From: an uncultured Bacilli bacterium
GTDB taxonomy: Bacteria > Bacillota_I > Bacilli_A > RF39 > UBA660
Assembly: GCA_944351765.1 (NCBI GenBank)
Contig: CALVPR010000005.1
Span: forward strand, 1 to 49,025
Direction of reading: 5' to 3'
Length of the DNA stretch: 49,025 nucleotides
Numbering within the stretch: position 1 is the stretch's first letter; every line of letters starts with the position of its first letter. The position numbers and the translations under genes were made by a program. Of this stretch, positions 24,329 through 33,248 are shown piece after piece. Below the pieces are notes generated by a model, which did no database searches, was not told the DNA's origin, and saw only the letters and a program-made list of their open reading frames with translations.

Positions 24329-27300
24329 TTAAAATAAACTTAATTGATTCGTTTCAGACATATCATTAAAAAGTCCCATTATTTTCATTTTATCAATTAA
24401 TGTTTGTGATACTCTACATCTTTTTTGAAAGTCTTCAATACTTATAAATGTAGATTTTTCTCTTTCATTAACGATTGCTTCTGCAACACTTTCTCCAAGT
24501 CCGTCTAATGCTCTAAATGGGATGTATAATCCTTTACCTTCTTCAGTTATTACGAAGTCTTTGGCATCTGATTTATCTATATCAATATTTTTGAAATAAA
24601 ATCCTCTTGCACACATTTCTAAACATAGATATAAAACTCCACAAGTATCTATTTCTTTTTTACTAGCAGTTTTATTAGCAATTTTTTCTTCTATTTCATC
24701 TATTTTATTTCTAATACCATTTTCTCCAAGTATCATAGACGAAGGATCAAATTGATCACACCTTATAGAAAAGTATGCTGCATAATAATATATTGGATGA
24801 TGAACTTTAAACCAGGCAATTCTAAAAGCACTAGTTACATACGCTGTTGCGTGTGCTTTCGGGAACATGTATTTTATTTTTTTACATGATTCAATATACC
24901 ATTCAGGGATTCCTGCTTCTCTCATTGTTTCTACATGACCTTCCCAAGTTGCAGGATCTTTACTAGCTTTTCCTTTACGGACAAATTCCATTATTTTAAA
25001 GGCTTTCGCTGGTTTCATTCCCCATGCAATTAAGTTAACCATAATATCATCACGACACCCAATTACATCTTTAAATGGAACTTTAATTTCACCATTCTCA
25101 TCAGGTGTACACAAATCTCTTGCATTGCCTAACCATACATCAGTACCATGAGATAATCCAGATATTTTAATAAGTTCTGCAAATGTTGTTGGTTTAGTTT
25201 CCTCTAACATTCCAAGTAAGAACGATGTACCAAATTCAGGGATTCCGAGTGTTCCAGTTGGGCAATATTTTCTTCCATTTTTATCTGTAAGTCCTCTTAA
25301 TCTATCTTTTTCTACTCCAAGAACTTCAGGACCGCAGAATATCTTCATCGTATCTCTGTCTCCTAAGTCTATTTTAGTAACATCTATTCCTGATAAATCT
25401 TGAAGTTTTCTAAGTACAGTCGGATCATCGTGTCCTAGTATATCTAGTTTTAACAAATCAGCATCTATAGCATGGTAATCAAAGTGCGTAGTTCTCCACA
25501 CACTTGTGGGATCATCGGCAGGATATTGGAATGGTGTAAAATCCCAGACATCTTTATATCCTGGAACTACTACTATTCCTCCAGGGTGTTGTCCTGTCGT
25601 TCTTTTAACTCCTGTACAACCAACCGATACTCTTTCTACTTCTGCTACTCTGGCACTTACTTTTAGTAACTTTTTCTTTTTTAAATCATCTTTACTAGGA
25701 ACTGATATTCCATAGCTATTTGCTTCTATTTTAAGAGTGTTATGAGCTTGTTCTTCATAGAATCCTAAAACGTAACCATATGCTGTTTTATCTGCAACTG
25801 TACCAATTGTTCCTGCTCTATATACATTATCTGTTCCAAACAATACTTTTGTATATTCGTGAGCAGATGCTTGGTTATCTCCGCTAAAGTTAAGGTCAAT
25901 ATCAGGAACTTTATCAGCATTAAATCCTAAGAAGGTAGCAAACGGCATATCATTTCCTTCATGTACCATTTTTGATTCACATTTTGGGCACATTCTTTCT
26001 GGCAAATCAAAACCACTAGCATAATTTTTAGATAAAGGATTTCCTTCTTCATCATTAAAAATGCTATATCCACAGTTAGGACAATAATAATGTGCTGGTA
26101 GTCCATTACATTCTGTTATTCCCATCATATTAGCAACTAAAGATGAACCAACAGATCCACGAGATCCTACTAAATATCCATCATCATTTGAGTGCTTAAC
26201 TAATTTTTGGGCAATTAAGTAAATAACGTCAAAGCCACCACCAATAATACCTCCTAGTGATGCTTTAGATTTTTCTATGGCAACTTCATTAGTTAAAGTA
26301 TTATCTTCTCTTTGCATTTTTTCTTTAACTAAGTTAACTACCCCATCATATCCACTCATAATGACATCGTGAAGGACACTAGGTAACATTTCATCTTTTT
26401 TAGTTTCGTCTAAATCAGGATTATCTAAACTTATCTTATCTTTAACAAGTCCTAAAATAGTATCACCGTAAAATTCTTGAGCAATTCTCTCCTCTATCAT
26501 TCTAGGAAGTGGATTACCATACATGCTATGTGCTTTAGTATAAACTAAATCACGACATGTCTCCTGTGAATGTTCAATAATTGGCGAATATGGTTTATCA
26601 GGATATTCTACTACTTCAATTTCACTAATCATATCTAATATTTTATTAGGATTAACTACTACTATTTCGTTAATTAAGTCTTCATCTTCTAACCAAGAAA
26701 ATTCTTCTTTCATCTCATTAGTAGTTCTAAAGAATTGATTAGGTATATGACCACTTACCGATAATTTAGTAGGTTCATAATAACGGAAATCATCAATAAG
26801 TGAATATACTATTTTTTCATCTTTAGTTCTAAATTCTATAATATTTAAAGATTGAAACTTTCTAAGAGCATCTTCTATCTTACTTTTCTTATATTCTTCT
26901 TTAGATTTTAATATTTCTTCTTCTTTATTATTTTTATCTATTTGATATAACTCTACTAAATTCATAAGAGTAATAGGAATATCTTTAACATTAGTCAAAG
27001 TGTAAATATATTTAAGTACCTTTACATCAATAGAAGTTAACTCTACTCCCTTAGTTTTTACATACTCTATTAGATTTTCGATATTTTCATTATTGACATT
27101 ACCTTTTGGCTTACCTGACAAATATCTAGCAAGAGGATGTCTACCTTTACCAGGAACATTTTGATTTACAATAATTTCTCTATATAGAACATCTTCCTTA
27201 TTTATATTATGTACGTCTCCAGTTGCTACAATTAATTTATTACATTTTTTAGCACAATCAATTATTTTCTTTATACATTTTTTTAAGTGCTCTATATTGT

Positions 27301-30016
27301 TTATATCATGTCCTTTTAATAAATGTGAATAGTTTTCTATTGGTTGTACTTCTATATAATCATAAAACTGCATTGCCTTCATTAAATCTTCTTCATTACG
27401 TGTTTCTGCTAAATAAAATATTTCTCCATTAAGACAAGCTGAACCTATAAGTAATCCTTCTCTATTTTCTTCAATTAATTTTCTAGGTATTTTAGCATTT
27501 CTTACAATAAAATTAGTATTTGCATAACTAATTATTTTAAATAAATTCTTAAGTCCTACTTTATCTTTTGCTAAAAATGTAACATGCTTAGTATTATCAT
27601 ATAAATTAGCAATATGCTCTGTAATCGTTTTTCCAGGAATATTCTCATACATTTGTAAATAATTATCATGACACCAAGGATACTTCCATATATATTCCTT
27701 ATTGTTGTATCTTATAAATGGATACCCTCTTTTTTCATCCTCTTCTATACTATTCGTACAAGGCTCGACATAATTTTTATAACTGCATAAATCATATATA
27801 TTTTCTAATTTTTTAGGATCATTTTTAAATGAAACTTCTTCTAATAAATTCAAATCATTTAATTCACTAATTTTATTAATTCCTTCAATTTGTTTTAACA
27901 TTTTAGCAAATATATAACCAGTATTTTCTGAGTCAACGTCTGCACCATGGTGTTGTCCAACATATATTTTAATTTTAATGGTATTAAATTCATCAATATT
28001 TACTACTTCTTCATTTTCTGCTGGATGTAAATTAATATCTTTTTCTATTACATTATTATCTTTTAAATTAATTATTAAATGACAAGTTTCTGTTTTACTA
28101 GCCTTACGAACTTTGTTTAAATAAGTTCCTTCTTCGGTAGTTTTTAATATAGATTCACCATCTACTTTTATATCTTCTAATTTATTTAGTAAATAATTAT
28201 CTAATTTTACACTATCAGATGGTACTCCACTTGCATTTTCTTCATCTTCTTCATCTGCTTCTCCGGTATTTATTCCGTAAAATTTACCTAACGCTTTTAA
28301 ACTATGTTTCTTTAAGTCTCTATTTATTACTCTAGATAACATAAGTGTATCTATTATTGGATTTTCTAACTTACCTAAATCATATTTATAATAGGCCATA
28401 TCTAACATATTTTTATCAAATCTTGCATTATGTGCTACTAAAGGTAAAGTACCAATCCATTCTTTAAATCTTTTTACAACATTTTCTTCATTGTCAGAAT
28501 CTTTTACATCATCATCTGATATATCTGTAACTCTTGTTATTTCTTCATCAATGTGATGACCTGGGTTAATTAATTCATCAAAACGATCTACTACTTCTCC
28601 ATTTTTTAACTTAACAGCACCAAGTTCAATCATTGAGTCTCCTAAACCTGGATTAAATCCTGTTGTTTCAGTATCGAATATTACGAATGTATTATTTTCA
28701 ATTAATTCATCATTCGGATTAAAACATACATTTAAATATGACTCACACATATCTATTTCACTACCGTATGCTACTTTAAAATATTTTAAATTATCTTTTT
28801 CTTTTATAGCACTTTCAAGTTCTGTATTCAATTCATCTAATCCTTCTGTTTTACCTTCATTAGTAAGTGTTTCTATTTTACCTTTAATTTCTTCTATTTT
28901 AGCAGTTGCTGCTTTCTTTAATCCTTTATTATAACTAGTAACTTCTCCAAAAACATGAGGAAATGCTTGACAACAATCGTGGTCAGTAATAGCAATACCA
29001 GGATGTCCAAACTTAATTGCCTGTTTAACTAATTTTACTTCATCACATACTCCATCCATTTGACTCATCATTGTATGAGCATGTAATTCGACTCTTTTTT
29101 CTTTGGCATCATCTACTCTTTTATTTTCTTCCTGCCCATCAATTGCTGTAATATCCTTAAATCTCGTATTAAATACTAGTTCTTTTGCAAATTCATCTGT
29201 TACTACTTTTCCATAGAATCTATAATATTTTCCTTCTTTCAATAAATCTTTAAGTCTTGCAAATTCATCTTCACTTTTAGTAAATATTTTTGCATACATA
29301 CTATCTGTTCCGTCAGTAACTTTTAATGTAAATATTTTGTATCCACTTTTAGACTCAAATATTTCTATTCCAAATACTTTTATTTCAATATTAATATTAT
29401 CTATTTCATTTTTAATATCTTTTATTAAAACTACATCTTCACTTTTCTTTTCACGATAATTATTCTTAACTTCTTTTTTTTCTTCAAAAACATAAGTTTC
29501 ATTTACAACTTTATCTTCTTCAATTTGTTTTAACAATTCATCTTCCCCTGTATTATCCATTACTATATTTAACTTATAGTCATATCCATATTTTCTAAGT
29601 CTATCATTAATTCGTTCTAATTCTTGTAGTAAATAAGCTTTTTCTATTTTATTATATACTTTTATTTCAATGTTATCTTCATTAACTATTATTTCTCTAT
29701 CTTTAAATACATTATATTTGCCACTACTTTTAATTAAACTATCAATAATTAAATTAAAATATTCATTAAGATATTCGTTATCTTTATTTTTACTAATAAT
29801 AGTTAAATCTATTTTATCAACATTAAATGATTCTGATAATTTATTATTTAAATAAGTATATACATAACTAGGTATATTATTATCTACTATAATAACAAAT
29901 TCCCATAATTTAGTTTTGTCATACACTATTATTTTTTCTAATTCACTATTATCAAAATATTCTATATATTTTTCTAAATTTATTTGTTTAAATAATTTTT
30001 CTAATTTACTACTCAT
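24329..30016 (-). CDS. polC: DNA polymerase III PolC-type alpha subunit, with large insertions
   Basis: The Gram-positive replicase with built-in 3'-5' exonuclease. Order: N-terminal domain, OB fold (about 208-295), PHP (RVELHAHTMMSQMDG, about 313), exonuclease (FDTETTGF about 449; ExoIII QHHGADVD about 688), rest of PHP, Zn motif (CPNC ... CPKC), catalytic PDIDLNFSG (about 1372) and a C-terminal HhH-like end. Length is 1895 aa against about 1440 in Bacillus or Staphylococcus. Extra blocks lie near residues 364-410 (coiled coil), 585-680 (acidic, inside the exonuclease), 705-785, 968-1088 (winged-helix-like) and 1190-1250. Catalytic motifs are intact. TGATACAAT just upstream may be its extended -10. 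Confidence 0.97.
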   Translation of the reverse strand: MSSKLEKLFKQINLEKYIEYFDNSELEKIIVYDKTKLWEFVIIVDNNIPSYVYTYLNNKLSESFNVDKIDLTIISKNKDNEYLNEYFNLIIDSLIKSSGKYNVFKDREIIVNEDNIEIKVYNKIEKAYLLQELERINDRLRKYGYDYKLNIVMDNTGEDELLKQIEEDKVVNETYVFEEKKEVKNNYREKKSEDVVLIKDIKNEIDNINIEIKVFGIEIFESKSGYKIFTLKVTDGTDSMYAKIFTKSEDEFARLKDLLKEGKYYRFYGKVVTDEFAKELVFNTRFKDITAIDGQEENKRVDDAKEKRVELHAHTMMSQMDGVCDEVKLVKQAIKFGHPGIAITDHDCCQAFPHVFGEVTSYNKGLKKAATAKIEEIKGKIETLTNEGKTEGLDELNTELESAIKEKDNLKYFKVAYGSEIDMCESYLNVCFNPNDELIENNTFVIFDTETTGFNPGLGDSMIELGAVKLKNGEVVDRFDELINPGHHIDEEITRVTDISDDDVKDSDNEENVVKRFKEWIGTLPLVAHNARFDKNMLDMAYYKYDLGKLENPIIDTLMLSRVINRDLKKHSLKALGKFYGINTGEADEEDEENASGVPSDSVKLDNYLLNKLEDIKVDGESILKTTEEGTYLNKVRKASKTETCHLIINLKDNNVIEKDINLHPAENEEVVNIDEFNTIKIKIYVGQHHGADVDSENTGYIFAKMLKQIEGINKISELNDLNLLEEVSFKNDPKKLENIYDLCSYKNYVEPCTNSIEEDEKRGYPFIRYNNKEYIWKYPWCHDNYLQMYENIPGKTITEHIANLYDNTKHVTFLAKDKVGLKNLFKIISYANTNFIVRNAKIPRKLIEENREGLLIGSACLNGEIFYLAETRNEEDLMKAMQFYDYIEVQPIENYSHLLKGHDINNIEHLKKCIKKIIDCAKKCNKLIVATGDVHNINKEDVLYREIIVNQNVPGKGRHPLARYLSGKPKGNVNNENIENLIEYVKTKGVELTSIDVKVLKYIYTLTNVKDIPITLMNLVELYQIDKNNKEEEILKSKEEYKKSKIEDALRKFQSLNIIEFRTKDEKIVYSLIDDFRYYEPTKLSVSGHIPNQFFRTTNEMKEEFSWLEDEDLINEIVVVNPNKILDMISEIEVVEYPDKPYSPIIEHSQETCRDLVYTKAHSMYGNPLPRMIEERIAQEFYGDTILGLVKDKISLDNPDLDETKKDEMLPSVLHDVIMSGYDGVVNLVKEKMQREDNTLTNEVAIEKSKASLGGIIGGGFDVIYLIAQKLVKHSNDDGYLVGSRGSVGSSLVANMMGITECNGLPAHYYCPNCGYSIFNDEEGNPLSKNYASGFDLPERMCPKCESKMVHEGNDMPFATFLGFNADKVPDIDLNFSGDNQASAHEYTKVLFGTDNVYRAGTIGTVADKTAYGYVLGFYEEQAHNTLKIEANSYGISVPSKDDLKKKKLLKVSARVAEVERVSVGCTGVKRTTGQHPGGIVVVPGYKDVWDFTPFQYPADDPTSVWRTTHFDYHAIDADLLKLDILGHDDPTVLRKLQDLSGIDVTKIDLGDRDTMKIFCGPEVLGVEKDRLRGLTDKNGRKYCPTGTLGIPEFGTSFLLGMLEETKPTTFAELIKISGLSHGTDVWLGNARDLCTPDENGEIKVPFKDVIGCRDDIMVNLIAWGMKPAKAFKIMEFVRKGKASKDPATWEGHVETMREAGIPEWYIESCKKIKYMFPKAHATAYVTSAFRIAWFKVHHPIYYYAAYFSIRCDQFDPSSMILGENGIRNKIDEIEEKIANKTASKKEIDTCGVLYLCLEMCARGFYFKNIDIDKSDAKDFVITEEGKGLYIPFRALDGLGESVAEAIVNEREKSTFISIEDFQKRCRVSQTLIDKMKIMGLFNDMSETNQLSLF

Positions 30017-30041
30017 AAAACCACCATAAGATTATTGTATC

Positions 30042-30085
30042 AAAAAAAAAGATTATAATAAAGATGTTTTTACTTTATTATAATC
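30042..30085 (-). terminator. Strong terminator of the SDR gene
   Basis: Minus strand GATTATAATAAAG and CTTTATTATAATC form a perfect 13-bp stem (30051-30063 with 30073-30085), followed by nine T. Confidence 0.92.
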
Positions 30086-30090
30086 AATTT

Positions 30091-30879
30091 TTATACTCCC
30101 ATTGTATTTGTTTCAGGTAGAGTTGATCCTCCATCAATTACAAATTCTGTACCTGTCATATAAGATGAATCATCACTTGCTAAAAATGCTGCTAAATTAC
30201 CAAGTTCATGAATAGTTCCCATTCTTTTCATTGGTATTCCTTGTTCTATTCCATGAATTACTGATAATGGATCTTCTTTATTAGTAAGCTTGGCCATATT
30301 ATCAACCATTGGAGTCCTAATATATCCAGGAAGTATTGCATTTACTCTTATATTATCATTTACATATTCCATTGCTAATGATTTTGTAAATCCTATTAAT
30401 GCTGCTTTTGTAGTGGCATACGCTACTTCTCCAGTGTCTGCTACCATTGGTCCTGTTACACTTGACAAATTAATAATAGAACCTTTTCTATTTTTTTGCA
30501 TATAAGGAAGTACCGCTTTTGTAACATTCCATGTTCCCTTAATATTTATATCAAAATGATAATCTCTTATTTCATCAGTTGTCTTTTCAAAAGTCTCTAA
30601 ATAACATACACCAGCATTATTAACTAATATATCTATTTTTCCATATCTTTCTGCTATCTTATTAATACAAAAATCTATTTTATCTTTTTCACGAATATCT
30701 ACTTTATAGCCACATATATCATAACCTTTACTTGCTAACTCATTAATTACATTTCTTAACTCTTCTGAATAATCAAGTATTGCTACTTTTGCACCACGTG
30801 ATACAAAAACATCTACTATTCCTTTCCCATTTCCTTTTGCTCCACCAGTTACTACTGCTACCTTTCCCTCTAAATTCAT
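30091..30879 (-). CDS. ucpA: Short-chain dehydrogenase/reductase, UcpA-like
   Basis: A 262-aa NAD(P)-dependent classical SDR. The cofactor motif is TGGAKGNGKG, NNAG is followed by VCYLETF, the catalytic Ser is in NLSSVTG and the YxxxK is YATTK. The segments DINIKGTWNVTKAVLP and the C-terminal GGSTLPETNTMGV resemble E. coli UcpA closely, as I recall it. The second glycine of the TGxxxGxG motif is Asn-flanked (GNGKG) rather than GIG. The substrate is unknown. AAGGAAGGTGAT is a strong ribosome site. The gene ends a run from cls through the fic module. Confidence 0.88.
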   Translation of the reverse strand: MNLEGKVAVVTGGAKGNGKGIVDVFVSRGAKVAILDYSEELRNVINELASKGYDICGYKVDIREKDKIDFCINKIAERYGKIDILVNNAGVCYLETFEKTTDEIRDYHFDINIKGTWNVTKAVLPYMQKNRKGSIINLSSVTGPMVADTGEVAYATTKAALIGFTKSLAMEYVNDNIRVNAILPGYIRTPMVDNMAKLTNKEDPLSVIHGIEQGIPMKRMGTIHELGNLAAFLASDDSSYMTGTEFVIDGGSTLPETNTMGV

Positions 30880-30913
30880 TATATCACCTTCCTTTTATTC
30901 TATTTTCTTCCAC

Positions 30914-31498
30914 TTATGCCTTTGCAAATTCAAATTCTAATAAAGTTTTTGTAAAAAAAGACATTCGTATTCCTTCTAACATATTGTTACCATCTACTTT
31001 GGACCAATCTAACAGATAATTAGGTATCTTTTCCTCAACTAATTCTCTCAAAAATTCTCTTATGGTTCTACCATTTCCTTCTCTAAAAGGATGAACTTTA
31101 ATTAAAGCACTATATGTATTGGCTAAAAACCTAGCATAATCTTCATGAGAACGGCAATCATCTAGTTCTTCTTTCATTTCTTTTAAGACAATTTCCAATT
31201 CCATATTAATATTTTCTACAGAAGTAACATAAAGATTCCCTTTTCCCATAAAAACTGTTCTATATTCTCCGGCAAACGGATAAATATCTTCAAACAAATA
31301 CTTATGGATATCACATAAATGCTTTTTATCAAAATTTCCATGTATTGGATTCTCATATAATTCAATCAACTTTTTAAACACAATTTCAGATTCCTTATTT
31401 TTTAATTCTTCACTGTTTATAATTCCCAATTTGTTTTTTAACACATTTTCAGAACCCGGTATAAAATATTCATTCCAATTTCTGTCTTCTTCTGTCAT
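30914..31498 (-). CDS. fic: Fic toxin (AMPylating enzyme)
   Basis: A 194-aa class I Fic protein with the full active motif HPFREGNGRTIREF (about 136-149) and the flap AGEYRTVFMGKGN. Such enzymes move AMP from ATP to Thr, Ser or Tyr of target proteins; bacterial VbhT/FicT types hit gyrase and topoisomerase IV. There is no inhibitory helix in the protein itself; it is supplied by the overlapping short upstream frame. The ribosome site AAGGAAGG lies within that frame. This copy should be active, in contrast to the Fic-like gene at 3.7 kb. Confidence 0.93.
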   Translation of the reverse strand: MTEEDRNWNEYFIPGSENVLKNKLGIINSEELKNKESEIVFKKLIELYENPIHGNFDKKHLCDIHKYLFEDIYPFAGEYRTVFMGKGNLYVTSVENINMELEIVLKEMKEELDDCRSHEDYARFLANTYSALIKVHPFREGNGRTIREFLRELVEEKIPNYLLDWSKVDGNNMLEGIRMSFFTKTLLEFEFAKA

Positions 31499-31634
31499 TG
31501 TTACAATCCTTCCTTAGCACTAATTTTTTATATTCATTTTTAACTTCATTTATCTTATCTTTGCTTACTCTTAAATCTTCCATTGCTAAACTTGCTAATA
31601 CTTCTTCAATAATTTTATCAATATCTTTTTTCAT
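31470..31634 (-). CDS. VbhA-like antitoxin of Fic
   Basis: A 54-aa frame that starts 15 bp after cls and overlaps the fic start by 29 bp in another frame. The helix VLASLAMEDLRVSKDK carries SLAMED, fitting the Fic-inhibitory motif (S/T)xxxE(G/N) except for the last residue, where Asp replaces Gly or Asn. In VbhA/FicA antitoxins this Glu pairs with the second Arg of the Fic motif and blocks ATP from binding productively. Order (antitoxin first, overlap) is that of known VbhA-VbhT pairs. Ribosome site AGAAGTG is weak. Confidence 0.85.
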   Translation of the reverse strand: MKKDIDKIIEEVLASLAMEDLRVSKDKINEVKNEYKKLVLRKDCNNDRRRQKLE

Positions 31635-31649
31635 AACAACACTTCTTTT

Positions 31650-33182
31650 CTACATTAATGGGGCTATAAGCCTCAAGATTCTTCCAATAATTCTTTTAAA
31701 AATATTATAATTATATACTTCTTCTTTAGTTATTTTTATTGATTCACTAATTGTTTTATCATAATCTTTTTGAATATCTTGAATAACTTTATTTTTATAT
31801 ATATAGCACGCACACTCAAAATGTAAATATAGACTTCTATAATCCAAATTAATTGTACCTACTACTGCTTTACAATTATCACTAACAAACATTTTCGCAT
31901 GTGTAAAACCTTTTTCAAACTCATATATTTCTATACCATTACTAATTAAATCTCTATAGTAACTTCTTCCTAAATAATAAACTATTTTCTTGTCTGGAAT
32001 ATGTGGCATTATTATTCTAACCTTTACACCACGATTTGATGCATAAATTAATGAATTGAGTAACTCATCATCTAAAATTAAATATGGCGTAATTATATCT
32101 ACATATTCATTTGCAGTATTTAATATATCCATATATACTCTTTTTCCTGTTTCGTATTCATCTAAAGGACTATCCCCATATGGTATTATATATCCACCAC
32201 TTTCAGTGCTATCAAAATTACAACTTAAATATTTGCCATAATCAATTACTTTTTTTTCATTAATATTCCACATCTCTAAAAACATATATACCAAACTCTT
32301 TACAGCTTCTCCTTCAACTCTAATTGCAGTATCCTTCCAATAACCATATTTTTCCTTTTTATTAATGTATTCATCCGCCAAATTAATTCCACCAGTATAA
32401 CCAATCTTTCCATCTATTACACAAATTTTTCTATGATCTCTATTATTCTGATGTAAAGATAGTTGCAGCTTAACTGGGAAAAACGGTTTACATTTTATTC
32501 CGAGTGATTCTAACTCTTTATCATAATTATATGGAAGAGTAATTAATGATCCCATGCCATCATACATAACTCTTATTTCTACACCATCTTTTGCTTTTTG
32601 CTTTAAAATTTCCAAAATTGAATCCCACATATAACCTCTATCTATTATAAAATATTCAATAAAAATATAATCTTTAGCGTTTTTTAAATCCTCTATTATT
32701 TTTTCAAATTTTTTTTCACCATTTTCAAAATATTTAATATTACCACCATTATATATAGGATAACCACAAGTATTATATAAATATTTAGATAAATTACTTA
32801 AACTTCGATCATTTTTTTCTAAATTTGAGAACGACTTTTGTTGTAAATATTTTTGATTTTTTGTCCTTTGACTTTTAATTTTTTTAGATATATATTTCAA
32901 AGATAATTGAAAATGACAAAAAATGAAAACGGTTATCCCTAAAACTGGGAATATTAAAATGGGAATTATCCAAGCAATTTTATATGATGGATTAGTTTTA
33001 GAATTTATTAAATAAAGAACTAATATTATTGCTAAAACATTTGCACCGCCAAAAATCCATATAATATATTTATAGAAAAATGAAAAAGAAATATATATAA
33101 TTAATATTTGTGCCACTAATAACAATATAGCAAAAGTTAATTTAGAAAATATAAATTTCAAAAGTTTACCAATACCATTCAT
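31650..33182 (-). CDS. cls: Cardiolipin synthase (PLD family)
   Basis: A 510-aa membrane enzyme joining two phosphatidylglycerols into cardiolipin. Two N-terminal transmembrane helices (about 15-35 and 40-60, plus a third near 70-88) precede two phospholipase D domains with HKD motifs HRKICVIDG and HAKMFVSDN, each followed by the expected GGINLADEY and GTINLDYRS. Full length for the family. The AGGTGA ribosome site is good. Together with pgsA elsewhere in the window it covers anionic phospholipid synthesis. Confidence 0.95.
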   Translation of the reverse strand: MNGIGKLLKFIFSKLTFAILLLVAQILIIYISFSFFYKYIIWIFGGANVLAIILVLYLINSKTNPSYKIAWIIPILIFPVLGITVFIFCHFQLSLKYISKKIKSQRTKNQKYLQQKSFSNLEKNDRSLSNLSKYLYNTCGYPIYNGGNIKYFENGEKKFEKIIEDLKNAKDYIFIEYFIIDRGYMWDSILEILKQKAKDGVEIRVMYDGMGSLITLPYNYDKELESLGIKCKPFFPVKLQLSLHQNNRDHRKICVIDGKIGYTGGINLADEYINKKEKYGYWKDTAIRVEGEAVKSLVYMFLEMWNINEKKVIDYGKYLSCNFDSTESGGYIIPYGDSPLDEYETGKRVYMDILNTANEYVDIITPYLILDDELLNSLIYASNRGVKVRIIMPHIPDKKIVYYLGRSYYRDLISNGIEIYEFEKGFTHAKMFVSDNCKAVVGTINLDYRSLYLHFECACYIYKNKVIQDIQKDYDKTISESIKITKEEVYNYNIFKRIIGRILRLIAPLM

Positions 33183-33220
33183 AATATCACCTGTAATCTA
33201 TATATATATTTTATCATATT

Positions 33221-33248
33221 TTTAAAAAAATAGGTATAAAACCTATTT
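33221..33248 (-). terminator. Terminator of murE
   Basis: Minus strand AAATAGGT, 5-nt loop, ACCTATTT, then a T-run. The stem overlaps the end of murE. Confidence 0.8.

Noticed and set aside
24329..30016. Intein in PolC
   Set aside because: The extra blocks lack the Cys/Ser start, the His-Asn end and homing-endonuclease motifs, and they fall at several places.
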